Of a DNA stretch of 42,279 nucleotides, positions 32,856 to 42,279 are shown in pieces. Origin of the DNA: Mesostigma viride. Taxonomy: Eukaryota; Streptophyta; Mesostigmatophyceae; Mesostigmatales; Mesostigmataceae. The notes beneath the pieces were generated by a model that saw nothing but the letters and a program-made list of their open reading frames with translations, was not told the origin of the DNA and did not search any database. The translations under genes and the position numbers were made by a program. How positions within the stretch are numbered: position 1 is the first letter of the stretch; every line of letters starts with the position of its first letter. Location of the stretch: the NCBI GenBank assembly GCA_009746045.1, contig RPFO01001190.1:7501-49779 (forward strand), in the 5' to 3' direction.

Positions 32856-33359
32856 GTGAGGGTGGTGTGTGAGCTGGGTATCAGGTACACGCCGACTAAC
32901 GCCCTGGCATCTTGTGTGTGGGCTGTGCAGGGGGACGCCGCGGAGGCGCTTCCCAGAGGCCAGACTTCCGTCGGCGCCGTGGAGGCTGCAGACGTGGAAA
33001 TCCGGGATGCAGACGAGGAGTCCAGTGAGGGAGATCTGGTTGACATGGATATACCCGACGATCCTGAGGTCCCAGAACCGGAAGTGGGGGCGAGGACGCA
33101 GATAGCTCGTGGAGAGCCTGCGGTCCGAAGGGGTGCGCCAGGGGCCGGGGGCTCAGGAGATGGTGGCGGACAGACTGGGCCTTCATCTGGCCGCGAGTGC
33201 CGGCAAGAGACATCGTCAAGACCCGGAGCACCGGACGCGCGTACGTTGCAGCTAGTGAAGGAGCTGAACGAGGAGACGTTTAATCCCCGGGTGTTCTTGC
33301 GTGACTATGGTCGGGATCGAGAGAGAAGTCTTGTTGGAACGACGACGTCGGCGCCGTAA
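32856..33359 (+). pseudogene. Downstream ORF 1 of chromovirus, copy A
   Basis: A 167-codon frame beginning MRVVCELGIRYTP, acidic in the middle (ADEESSEGDLVDMD), then Gly/Pro/Arg-rich, ending with a helical-looking TLQLVKELNEETFNPRVF. It follows the integrase stop by 25 bases and is mirrored intact at 34890-35393. No known domain is recognised. It overlaps the next ORF in another frame, and the join looks like one protein split by a frameshift present in both copies. Confidence 0.5.
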
Positions 33360-34106
33360 TCGGATGCCTTCGGAACTCCGCGCTGATTCCATTATGGCGC
33401 GGGTCGACCCTGAGCGGATGGATATTTTTCGAAGGTTCGTGCGGCGCAACGCGAGGTTTCGGATCGAGACTTGTACCGCTGCGCGCGACGGCGTGGTAGT
33501 CGGTTCCGACTGGGAAACCCATGAGCGGGAGTGCTCCTGTCACGCGTGCATGAACACGCTGGAAGCGGGTCTGGCATTCCCACGGCTCTTTCTCCTCCTA
33601 CTTCCACCCATGGTGCGGAAGCTGCTGGAACGCCACTTTCCCCGGTATCTTCCGCCGGAGGGGGCGCTACGGGGTGAAAAATGTCTGCGTGAAGGGCAGT
33701 ATTCGTTACGGCAGGCTCTGGATCGCATCGTGGCCATGGATGATGAGGACCATGACGATGGGAGTGAGGGGTATGACTCTGATTACGACGACCATCCTCC
33801 ACGCCCTCCCTCTCGTTCCCCTCCGCGGGATCCGCCCTCTCGGGGCTCCCAGGGGAGCGGCGCAAGAAACCGTCCTGTGCCTCGTTATGAGGCGCCACCG
33901 CCGGCGACGGGCTGGGGGCGACCTCCAGGGCGTGAGACGCGGAGTCTTCCGAGGGCTACCGGATGGGGTGGGGGCAGTCAAACCGCTCCTCGACGTGCTC
34001 CGGAGTGGCCGGCACGTCGTCGCTCGCCATCACCGCCCTCCCGCTCGCGTTCGGGACCGCTCGGACTCTGGGACCGAGGTACGCCCCGCTCGCCAAGCGT
34101 CACCAC
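33301..34106 (+). pseudogene. Downstream ORF 2 of chromovirus, copy A, truncated at palindrome
   Basis: The frame has an arginine run (ERRRRRRNRMP), a small cysteine group (ECSCHACMN), a short hydrophobic patch (FPRLFLLLLPPMV), an acidic DDEDHDDG stretch and a Pro/Arg/Ser-rich basic tail. It is open through the palindrome centre to 34293, but residues after 34106 are read from the inverted copy and are not original. Position after the chromodomain matches where extra or env-like ORFs sit in some Ty3/Gypsy elements. There is no signal peptide or clear membrane anchor. Function unknown. Confidence 0.5.
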
Positions 34107-34146
34107 CATCTCGTCGTCCCTGGGGTGGTGGTCCACCCACTGGGAT
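34107..34146. other. 40-bp asymmetric centre of the retroelement palindrome
   Basis: The arms end at CACCAC (34101-34106) and restart at GTGGTG (34147-34152). The 40 bases between are not self-complementary overall, although GGGTGGTGGTCCACCCA inside is a local hairpin. Arm identity is high right up to this point, as expected for foldback duplication around a short non-palindromic spacer. Confidence 0.8.
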
Positions 34147-34948
34147 GTGGTGACGCTTGGCGAGCGGGGCGTACCTCGGTCCCAGAGTCCGAGCGGGAAC
34201 GCGAGCGGGAGGGCGGTGATGGCGAGCGACAACGTGCCGGCCACTCCGGAGCACGTCGAGGAGCGGTTTGACTGCCCCCACCCCATCCGGTAGCCCTCGG
34301 AAGACTCCGCGTCTCACGCCGTGGAGGTCGCCCCCAGCCCGTCGCCGGCGGTGGCGCCTCATAACGAGGCACAGGACGGTTTCTTGCGCCGCTCCCCTGG
34401 GAGCCCCGAGAGGGCGGATCCCGCGGAGGGGAACGAGAGGGAGGGCGTGGAGGATGGTCGTCGTAATCAGAGTCATACCCCTCACTCCCATCGTCATGGT
34501 CCTCATCATCCATGGCCACGATGCGATCCAGAGCCTGCCGTAACGAATACTGCCCTTCACGCAGACATTTTTCACCCCGTAGCGCCCCCTCCGGCGGAAG
34601 ATACCGGGGAAAGTGGCGTTCCAGCAGCTTCCGCACCATGGGTGGAAGTAGGAGGAGAAAGAGCCGTGGGAATGCCAGACCCGCTTCCAGCGTGTTCATG
34701 CACGCGTGACAGGAGCACTCCCGCTCATGGGTTTCCCAGTCGGAACCGACTACCACGCCGTCGCGCGCAGCGGTACAAGTCTCGATCCGAAACCTCGCGT
34801 TGCGCCGCACGAACCTTCGAAAAATATCCATCCGCTCAGGGTCGACCCGCGCCATAATGGAATCAGCGCGGAGTTCCGAAGGCATCCGATTACGGCGCCG
34901 ACGTCGTCGTTCCAACAAGATTTCTCCCTCGATCCCGACCATAGTCAC
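34147..34948 (-). pseudogene. Downstream ORF 2 of chromovirus, copy B
   Basis: Minus-strand counterpart of 33301-34106, starting MTMVGIEGEILLERRRRRR. It differs by a few residues and by a 4-base indel near the centre (TTCGGGACCGCTCGG in A versus TTCCCGCTCGG in B), which changes the C-terminal frame. The cysteine group and acidic and basic tracts are conserved. Confidence 0.5.
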
Positions 34949-35393
34949 GCAAGAACACCCGGGGATTAAACGTCTCCTCGTTCAGCTCCTTCACTAGCTG
35001 CAACGTACGCGCGTCCGGTGCTCCGGGTCTTGACGATGTCTCTTGCCGGCACTCGCGGCCAGATGAAGGCCCAGTCTGTCCGCCACCATCTCCCGAGCCC
35101 CCGGCCCCTGGCGCACCCCTTCGGACCGCAGGCTCTCCACGAGCTATCTGCGTCCTCGCCCCCACTTCCGGTTCTGGGACCTCAGGATCGTCGGGTATAT
35201 CCATGTCAACCAGATCTCCCTCACTGGACTCCTCGTCTGCATCCCGGATTTCCACGTCTGCAGCCTCCACGGCGCCGACGGAAGTCTGGCCTCTGGGAAG
35301 CGCCTCCGCGGCGTCCCCCTGCACAGCCCACACACAAGATGCCAGGGCGTTAGTCGGCGTGTACCTGATACCCAGCTCACACACCACCCTCAC
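34890..35393 (-). pseudogene. Downstream ORF 1 of chromovirus, copy B
   Basis: 167 codons, nearly identical to 32856-33359, with a few C-terminal residue changes (DRGRNLVG versus DRERSLVG). Retention of the full frame in both arms most likely reflects recent common origin rather than selection. Confidence 0.5.
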
Positions 35394-35418
35394 TCTACAC
35401 CCTACCGGATGTGGTCTG

Positions 35419-36580
35419 CTAACGCAACTGGTGCGTCTTCTTATATGCTTCTAGTAAGCGGGCGCACCCCGCTAACTCGGTAGCGGTGCGCCACGAGTCC
35501 TCAGACTCGTGTTGTGCGAATCGCCATCGCACCCGGTATTGTCGCTGGACCCCTCGTCCCCGTTTGACATCCCGGTGTCCCACGATCGCTGCCACCTCGT
35601 CCTCATGTTCCCCCGTGTCCGGATTGAACTCCAGTGGGGCTGGGGGATTGACCCTGCCCTGAATGGTATTCTGGTGATACAACTTGAGCTGGTCACGGTG
35701 AAAACGGTTGGACGTGAGGTTCCAGGACACTGGAATGTCCACCTGGAACATGACATCGTCGAACTTGGTGAGGACCTTGTAGGGACCCAAGAACATGGGT
35801 CGGAGCTTAGTCTTCAGCTCCTTCTCCACCTTGTGCGAAAATCGCCCGATCTGCGGGCCCTCAACCAGGACCCAATCGCCCACCTCGATGGACGGCGTCC
35901 GGTGATCCCGCTTGCCGGCTGTCCTCTCCAGATACCGCTCTGTCGCTGCGCGATAGCCCTGAACTGCGCTGTTATGCGCCTGGTGCATCCGCTGCAGTAA
36001 CCGCTCAACCCCCTGAAGGGTATCCAGCTTGACCTGATCCTCTCCAAGTTCATGGCTCCCAAGCAAGTCGAGCGGTGTGAGAGGGTGTCGGCCGGAGTTG
36101 AGGAAAAAGGGGGTAAACCCATGGGCGGCCTGGGGGGCATTGTTCAGGGAAAACTCCACCAAGCCCAGAAGTTCTTCCCAATTGCTGCCCACCGTGTCAG
36201 TGTAGTGTCGCATGGTCTCTTGCACCGTGCGGTTCAACCGCTCCACCAGGTGCAACGACGAGCTGTGGTATGTAGGCAGTGCCCAGCGACACCTTGGTGC
36301 CCAGTCGCTCGAAAAACTCCTGCCAGAATTTGGCCGTGAAGAGCTTGTCACGGTCAGAGATGAAGTGCCGGCTGAGCCCGTGAAACCGAAACACGTGCGT
36401 CAGGTGGTCCACGAACACCAAGACCATGCTGTTGCCGTTCTTCGTCTTCTTAAACGGGCCGATGAAGTCCATCATGATAGAATCCCAAGGACCCATAGGA
36501 TCCGGACGGCAGCGTCTTATTAGGGACTGCCTGAGAGCCCGTGTACGTTCCTGGACTTCATGATCTGACACGAGGGGCAC
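35419..36580 (-). pseudogene. Integrase core and chromodomain, copy B
   Basis: The core begins in one frame (MMDFIGP to FISDRDKLFTAKFW, 36197-36580) and shifts near the ERLNRT motif into a frame that runs uninterrupted to the stop at 35419. That frame holds NNAPQAAHGFTPFFLNSG, the GPY motif and the whole chromodomain. This arm preserves the in-frame join that copy A lost near 32132. A short deletion in the core (about 36404) removes the DRLTRMCHLAPCP segment seen in A. Confidence 0.82.
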
Positions 36581-37518
36581 TGGCGCACATACGTCTCGAT
36601 ATACAGTACTCCTTCATCCCTGGCCAGTAGAAGTGCTTACGGGCCCGGGGAAGGAGACGGTGACTTCCTTGATGTCCGCCCAGAAGGGAATCATGGAGCT
36701 CGTGAAGCAAGGCAGCCCTACAAAGCTCAGGAACATACAGCCGCCATTCCTCCGGCTGGGGACCCACGAACAGGCGCCCATGCATCCTGGAACTTGCAAG
36801 GATAGGACCCCATCTGCTGGGGATGTGCCCGGATGGCTTCCAGTGCTGCTTCCTCCGTGACCGTGAAACGGCTGATCAGCGTCTCCAAGTCCGACGTGAC
36901 TGTGAACGCGTCCGCAGCCGGTTCCGCCGTATCCGTACCCGCCTGGTTGACGAATTCTGAGAAGACTGTGGGAGGGCCGAGCGGCTGAAGCTGAAAAATT
37001 CCCTGGGGCGGCACCACATGACTAAGGGGCACGCGCGCATGCGACCCGCGCGCATGCGACCCCTCCCCCTCCCTGGGGGTATCCACGTCCGCGTGGGCGC
37101 TTGGTTGACCCGTCTCCTCCGGGAGGGGTGACAAGTCATCCATGGTGGTGTGCCCAAGATGAAACAAGTGGCGGGCCCGGGGAGACCGTGGTTCCATACC
37201 GTAGGCAGTCCCCGGGGCGGCCACTGGTACGCAGGTGGTATGCAGCACGTCCATGTCCTCGTAGAACCAATAGTCCGCCCGTCGCGAGAGGGCGTCGGGC
37301 ACCACATTGTCCGCGCCCTTGACATATTGGATCTTGAACGGCGCAAACTGTGACAGGTACTCCATCCACCGCGCCTGGCGGGGCGTCAAGTTGGGCTGCA
37401 CCAGGAGGTGGGTGAGCGGCCGGTGGTCCGTGTGGATCACCAGGCGAATTGGGGGTCGAGATCCCCCTGCTCGCTGATGGCCACCGAAAACTGGGCCCCC
37501 AGAAGATGATGACGCCAC
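36581..37518 (-). pseudogene. RNase H C-terminus, linker and integrase zinc finger, copy B
   Basis: One frame (36727-37518) runs from HTDHRPLTHL through DALSRRADYW and a Pro/Glu-rich linker to YPCKFQD. The zinc-finger part LLHELHDSLLGGHQGSH and KHFYWPGMKEY lies in 36558-36785 and is broken by a 4-base insertion near 36603. A repeated CGCATGCGACCCGCG unit at about 37035-37060 is private to this arm. Confidence 0.75.
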
Positions 37519-39052
37519 GTGTGGCAGCTGTAGACTACTGCCAGGAGTTCCTGCTGATGCACTGGATAATTCCGCTCCGCCGGAATCATGGTGCGTGAGA
37601 TGTACTCGATGGGCTGAAGGCCCTTGCCTTGGTCCTGCAGGAGAACACCCCCGATGGCCACCTTACTGGCGTCAGTAGCCACGACGAAAGGAAGGGACGG
37701 ATCCGGCAGGACAAGGACCGGCGCTGACAGTGGTGAGGTGGCGCTTAAGCGCCTCGAAAGCCTGTTGGCACTGCTCAGCCCAAAGGAACGGGGTACCCTT
37801 CTTGAGAAGAGCGTTGATCGGGGCGGCGATGGTGGCAAACCTCGGGATGAACCGCCGGTAGTAGGATGCCAACCCCAGGAAACTGCGCACCCTTTCACGT
37901 CCGTAGGGACCGGCCATTGCTGGACGGACTCGATCTTCTCAGGGTCGGTCGCGATGCCGTCCGCGGACAGGGTATGGCCCAGAAACGGCACGCAGCGACC
38001 GGCGCGCACCTTGGCCTTCCGCGCCGACAGATGCTCATCCTCCATGATCTGCAGCACTGCGTCAACATCCTCCAGGTGTTCCTCGAACGTCTTGGAGTAC
38101 ACCAGGATGTCGTCCAGATACGCTAGCGCGCACGTGCGCTTGTAGGTCCAGGGCGGGCGCGCCCCCTTCTGCGGGTCCGCCAGATCCTGGGAGACCTGCG
38201 GCAAGTGGGCTGTGCCCATCACCGGACGGAGGATGTCGTTCATCAGCATCTGGAAGGACGCAGGCGAATTACACAGCCCCATTGCCGCCACCCGAAACTG
38301 GTAGTGACCGAAGGGCGTAGCGAACGCGGTCTTATGGCAGTCTTCTGGCGCGATGCGCAGCTGCCAAAACCCGTCCGCACAGTCGATGACGGTGAAACAC
38401 GTAGCCCCTTGGACACGGTTGAAGATGTCGTCGATCCGCGGTAGAGGATACCGGGACTTGACAGTGATGGCGTTCAGCTTCCGGTAGTCAGTCACCAGAC
38501 GCCACTTGCCCCTTGGCTTGGGAACGAGCAGCACGCCCGCTGAGAAGGGGCTGTTGCTGGGTTCAATGAGTCCGGCGTCGAGCAGTGAAATGAGGATCTT
38601 CTTGAGCTCCACCAGCTCGACTGGACCCATGCGGTACATGGGAGACACCGTCGGCCCGGAACCCTCCTGGAGCTGGACACGATGTAGCACCGATCGATTG
38701 GGAGGGAACTGGGGGGTGCGATCCGCGAAGAGAGTAGTGCGCTTCTCCAGGACGGCGTTGAACCGCGCCAGCTCGTCCTGTGTGAAGCCGGGACCGATCT
38801 CATTAAGCATGACCTGAGTGCTGTCCAGGTCTATACGGTACATCGCATACTCCTTGCCCTTCCGGAGCTGGCGCGCCAGCATCTTGCCACTCATCAGGAT
38901 CTGGGACGCTGGTCGAGGCCCGTCCGCCGAGCGCTCGTGTGTAATGTTCTGGACCTCAGCGGCCTGTGCCCTGTACTCGCTGTCGGGGCACCAGAATGAT
39001 CCGTTCGGAAACCAAACTACCCGTCGGCGCACACTGATGTCCACATCCTGCT
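37437..39052 (-). pseudogene. Reverse transcriptase and RNase H, copy B
   Basis: A 535-codon frame with all main RT blocks: VTDYRKLNAITVKSRYPLP, DCADGFWQLRIAPEDC, GLCNSPASFQMLMNDIL and the catalytic AYLDDILVYSK, then TFEEHLEDVDAVLQIM. The better-preserved of the two RT copies. From DVKGCAVSWG (about 37902) to about 37715 the frame is shifted, as in copy A, and then returns for PSLPFVVATDASKVAIGG. A further break near 37440 separates the rest of RNase H. The 5' end is cut by the MITE. Confidence 0.85.
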
Positions 39053-39545
39053 GGCCGGGCCCACTTCAAATGTTCCGCCGTCCAAGCCAAGTGTCTGACA
39101 CTTTTTCGCTATTTTCGCAAAAAAAAAAAAAAAATTCGCACGAGTTTGCGTGATTTTCGCGTGATTTTCGCACAATTTTCACACATTTTCGCACGATTTC
39201 GCACGATTTGGCACAATTTTGCATGATTTCGCACGATTTCGCATGGATTTCAACCAAGGGTCGTTTTGGGGAGTGACGTTTGACAAAATTTCGCATGAAT
39301 TCACACACGTTGTGCACATCAAAATTTTTTACCGTCGACATTTTTCACATGAAATTTCGCACGATTTCAGCAAATTTCGCACAAATTCGCACGATTTCAG
39401 CAAATTTCACACGATTTCAGCAAATTTCGCACAATTTCGCACGATTTCGCACGACGAATCACTCTGCAGAGTGACGATCGTCGAAAAAGTAAAAAAAACG
39501 ACAAAAAGTGTCACACTTTTCGGAACATTTGAAGTGGGCCCGGCC
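39053..39545. mobile_element. 493-bp MITE with ~25-bp perfect terminal inverted repeats
   Basis: Ends read GGCCGGGCCCACTTCAAATG and its reverse complement; the match continues imperfectly to about 60 bases (AAGTGT..GACACTTTTT). The interior is a degenerate array of TTTCGCACGATTTCGCAC. TGCT flanks both sides (39049-39052 and 39546-39549), and copy A shows the uninterrupted site near 26550. The duplication could be 4 to 6 bases because neighbouring bases are ambiguous. It is non-coding and non-autonomous; superfamily not assigned. Confidence 0.88.
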
Positions 39546-40025
39546 TGCTTGTCCAGCCAGTCCACTCCAATGATGATGTCGGCAGCGCCCAGCGGCGCAA
39601 TAGTCGCCACCAGGTCCACCGGCGTGCCCTGCAGCACACCCTTGATGTCTGCTAGGCCCGGCGATTGGTGCCGCCGGCCATCCGAGTAGGTGACATACAC
39701 TGCCGTGGTGTGAGGTCGTGGTACCAGGCCCAGCCGACGCACCAGGGCCTCGTTGATGAAGGACGTGGAGGCGCCGGTGTCGACCAGGAACTTCACGTCC
39801 ATGATCGTTTTCTCCTTCAAATACGGATCAAGGACGGTGGGAGGGACCAGTAACCCTCCGCTGAAAAGAAACAAATGTCGCGAACCTCCTTGAGATGCAC
39901 GCGCCGCCGGTTGAGTGGACGCGTCTGAGGCCACGTTATTGACGTCTACCTCTACTCTAGTTGACTCCGCGTCTGGACTACCATCTGATTTTTCTACCCT
40001 ATCCCCTACCCCGGGACCCAAGCCC
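39546..40025 (-). pseudogene. Protease region, copy B
   Basis: Contains FLVDTGASTSFINEALV and IIIGVDWLDKQ immediately before the MITE. In this arm the frame is continuous upstream into the gag-overlapping region to 40531, because the G-run in the gag tail has seven rather than eight Gs (about 40095-40101). Confidence 0.8.
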
Positions 40026-40949
40026 ACGGGCAGGGCTACTACTCCCGAGGAGCGGTGGGACGGGAGGCCGCCTCGCCCGACCGCCCGCCCTCTTCCCCCC
40101 CTCCTCCTCTTCGTCAGCCCCCTCCTCGTCGTCATACTCGTAGCCCGCCACTGCATGCGTATTATGGCCGGAAGAGGAGGACTGTCGCCGCGCCTCAATC
40201 TCGTTGACCGCGCGCAACACGCCCTTGGTAGAGCTGGTCGCGGGTGGTCGCGGCTGCTGGTACTGCGTCGGGACCTGTCTGGCGTGCTGCAGGCGAGCCG
40301 CACGCTCACCCGCGTTGCGGGGTCGGTCCCGAGGACCGGAGGAGTCGGGGCGGCTGCCGAAGGCTGGGCCAGAGAAGTGAACACTGGGTTCCCCGTCTCC
40401 TGCCCCACGACTGGCGTGCTTGCCCCGGAGCTTGGGGCAGTCGCGCTTGAGGTGCCCCACCTCGCTGCACATGAAGCATCGCGCCTTGCTAGCGTCGATC
40501 GCGTTGACACCCTGGTCAGTGTAGCCCTCATCAGGGTCGTCGAGGTACTCGTCCTCCTCCTCGCCGGCGAACTCAGTGGAGTACATCTGATTCACCCGTT
40601 GCGGGGGAGCTGGTCTGAAGAAACGGCGCACTGAGGGTGCACGCCCGCGAGCCACTACGTCGGCCACCTGTAGGAGATACCTCTGGATATTCAAGATGTC
40701 CCACTCCTCCCAAGGGACCTCAGCGTAGTGCTTGAATACCTCGTCCTGCAGCTCAGGACAGAGTGCATGCCTCGATGAACCTGATCTTGTACTCATACCA
40801 GGTCATGTCGGCCAGATAGGCGGCGCTGGACTCAAATTTAGACAGAAACTCGCGATATGGGGTGGTCCCCTGGCGCAGCTTGCCGAAGGCAATTCGCTCG
40901 TGGAGTACAGCATCTGGGGGCACCAGCTTGCGGCGCACCCGGTCCATCA
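39999..40949 (-). pseudogene. gag C-terminal half, copy B
   Basis: Covers the capsid-like helices from MDRVRRKLVPPD (40949), broken near 40765-40795 relative to copy A, then LCPELQDEVFKHYAE, the zinc knuckle CFMCSEVGHLKRDC and the acidic/Arg-rich tail. The N-terminal half, including the glutamine tract, is missing from the window. Confidence 0.78.
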
Positions 40950-41289
40950 CATACTGCCTTTAATATAAACATCTATTATCTATGATCGAGACATTATGCT
41001 CCGTCAAGTCCGGTGTTTTTTGCAACGTCACCCACATCTGTTCGGTGCTGCCCCTTGGCACAAGCTCTACAAACAGGTCGTGGACCGGCTGGATCGCGTA
41101 GTATCTCCGCACATCTGAACCCTGTGCATTACAATTCGTTCAAGTGGCCCGCCGGAGCGGCTGTACAATTTTTCCCAGTGAGCGCGCTGCCAAGTGTACT
41201 TGTGGGCAAATTTTTAGGTGCCCCGTCACTAAAATAGGTACTAAAAATTAGGCTACGGTACGAATTCAGCGAATTTCAGCGAATTTTCA
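40950..41289. other. Flank beyond copy B, no gene seen
   Basis: Sequence begins ATACTGCCTTTAATATAAAC directly at the gag break. It shows no homology to the copy A upstream region and no recognisable protein. This is the breakpoint of the duplicated segment. Confidence 0.5.
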
Positions 41290-41484
41290 GTCGAACCAAA
41301 GGAAGTGACGCCAACTACCAAAAAGTTTCCGTTACGAATTTTCAGCCCAACACTCGCGCAAAATGAAGTGACGGCAACTACCAAAAAGTTTCCGTTACGA
41401 ATTTTCACTCCCACACGTTTGCACAAAAGGAAGTGACGGCAACTACCAAAAAGTTTCCGTTACGAATTTTCAGTCCCACACTTC
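41290..41484. repeat. 63-65-bp tandem repeat, three units
   Basis: GAAGTGACGNCAACTACC followed by AAAAAGTTTCCGTTACGAAT recurs at 41302, 41365 and 41430. Unit spacing is 63 and 65 bases. Non-coding. Confidence 0.85.
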
Positions 41485-41794
41485 GCGCAAATTTTAGTAG
41501 GGCTGCACGCAAGCTACCTTTCAAAATTTTGCGCTAGTATGGAACGCATTTCATTCGTCTGGAGGAACGCTGCCCGCCAACTACCCCCGTTCAGAAAGTT
41601 CCGCCGAAATTTACCCGAGATTTGGAAATCTGAACGTCCGCGCAAATTTTAGTAGGGCTGCACGCAAGCTACCTTTCAAAATTTTGCGCAAGTATGGAAC
41701 GCAATTCATTCGTCCGGAGGAATGCTGCTCGTCAACTGCCCCCGTTCAGAAAGTTGCGCCGAACTTGACTTGAGATTTGGAAATCTGAACGTGC
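41485..41794. repeat. 155-bp tandem duplication
   Basis: GCGCAAATTTTAGTAGGGCT starts at 41485 and 41640. The two units match closely, with scattered substitutions (CGTCTGGAGGAACGC versus CGTCCGGAGGAATGC). Confidence 0.88.
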
Positions 41795-42279
41795 GGTTGG
41801 AGTTTCGCGGGGAAACCCAAGTTCCCAAGTAATTCACCAATGACGCGCTTCGAACACTTGTCCGCTAAAACCTAAGCAGCCGCTCCGGCTGGCCACTTAA
41901 ACGAAACTTGATGATGCCAGATCTCCTTTGCGGCCGTTCCGAGCTTGGCACTGGATTCGTTGTCCACATCGTCGCGTCGCTGCAGCCACACGATGTTTTC
42001 TGGCATACACGGGCTTTTGGTTCCCGCCGCACATTTGAAAGTGCTGTTCTCCGGCTTTTTGCCTTTGCACCGTGTGCAGTTCTTGGACGTTTGGAATCAT
42101 GGCATGGCTAACGTGATGACTGACTAGCTAGACCTTTTCAGTGGTTTTCCATTTGCGGGTATTTCCTCGTAAATGGTGGGAGAGCGATCGCAGCAATGGT
42201 GCTCACCACTAGACACTCCCGGCCAGTTAGGCTCGAAACACACGCCCTGATCAGTCAAGCAAGTTGTTTCCGGCCCCAC
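41795..42279. other. Terminal region, no gene recognised
   Basis: Balanced-composition sequence with overlapping short open frames on both strands (60-67 codons) of unrecognised sequence. It could include the edge of a gene continuing past the window, but nothing supports a specific call. Confidence 0.4.

Larger units (their letters stand above)
23740..34106 (+). mobile_element. Ty3/Gypsy chromovirus copy A (defective)
   Basis: Order on the plus strand is gag (CCHC knuckle), protease (DTGA), RT, RNase H, integrase (HHCC, DDE, GPY), chromodomain and two further ORFs, then the palindrome centre. The domain order PR-RT-RH-IN plus a C-terminal chromodomain defines a Ty3/Gypsy chromovirus. It is dead: an in-frame TAG in RT, a 4-bp insertion near 27410, an LTR-pair insertion at 27519 and several frameshifts in RNase H and integrase. 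The 3' LTR is absent because the element meets its inverted copy. Confidence 0.88.
34147..40949 (-). mobile_element. Ty3/Gypsy chromovirus copy B (inverted, 5'-truncated)
   Basis: Mirror image of 25157-34106 on the minus strand. Homology stops at 40949, inside the gag capsid region (MDRVRRKLVPPD). It lacks the copy A stop in RT, the LTR pair and the 4-base insertions, but has its own 493-bp MITE and small indels. Frameshifts in the RT/RNase-H linker are common to both copies. Confidence 0.88.

Noticed and set aside
33978-34293. ORFs crossing the palindrome centre
   Set aside because: The residues after the centre are antisense readings of the other arm, so the fused C-terminus is a by-product of the inversion.
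39407-39545. Fusion of protease to a new C-terminus
   Set aside because: The reading frame simply enters the MITE, which explains the extra residues.

Overview
This is a eukaryotic, plant-lineage-like nuclear window in which most of the 42 kb is repeat or mobile DNA. The only intact cellular-looking gene is one spliced, transposase-like gene. The evidence for a eukaryote is spliceosomal introns with GT..AG borders, a Ty3/Gypsy retroelement with a chromodomain, LTR-type repeats, satellite arrays and long foldback DNA. My best guess is a repeat-rich streptophyte alga (Chara-like). That is an impression from sequence style, not something proved here. No bacterial genes, rRNA, CRISPR or convincing tRNA were seen.

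Layout. 1-3654 holds a GA-rich microsatellite, a 374-bp tandem duplication, a 750-bp foldback element (1019-1768) and many small hairpins. 3655-16821 is a single 13.2-kb foldback element. Its arms are about 2.3 kb each, diverged, and mirror each other. Each arm carries an outward-facing promoter-like block (G-box plus TATA), a short gene-start-like ORF with a splice donor, and a 30-bp RY-motif array. The interior is about 120 copies of a 71-bp satellite whose orientation flips at about 6957. 16822-18560 is AT-rich or repetitive and includes three copies of a 230-bp repeat built around GTTRCGCCGGCCGKCGTT. 18622-21971 is a gene of at least four exons encoding a roughly 990-residue DDE/RNase-H-like protein. 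The same 18-bp motif recurs exactly in one of its introns and in degenerate form in another.

23740-40949 is a second giant palindrome: two copies of one Ty3/Gypsy chromovirus arranged tail to tail around a 40-bp centre (34107-34146). Copy A (+) has gag with a 62-codon glutamine tract, protease, RT, RNase H, integrase, chromodomain and two further ORFs. Copy B (-) is the mirror image and lacks the 5' part of gag. Both copies share the same frameshifts, so they probably arose by inverted duplication of an already damaged element. Later insertions are private to one arm: a head-to-tail pair of LTRs (27519-30105) in A and a 493-bp MITE (39053-39545) in B. 40950-42279 has short tandem repeats and no recognised gene.

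How the parts relate. Nothing here forms a conventional pathway. The theme is inverted duplication at every scale (21 bp, 493 bp, 750 bp, 13 kb, 17 kb). An intact transposase-like gene lies 1.8 kb outside the large foldback element, which encodes no transposase itself. The private insertions and the sequence divergence between arms argue against a simple assembly foldback, but spanning long reads are the decisive test.
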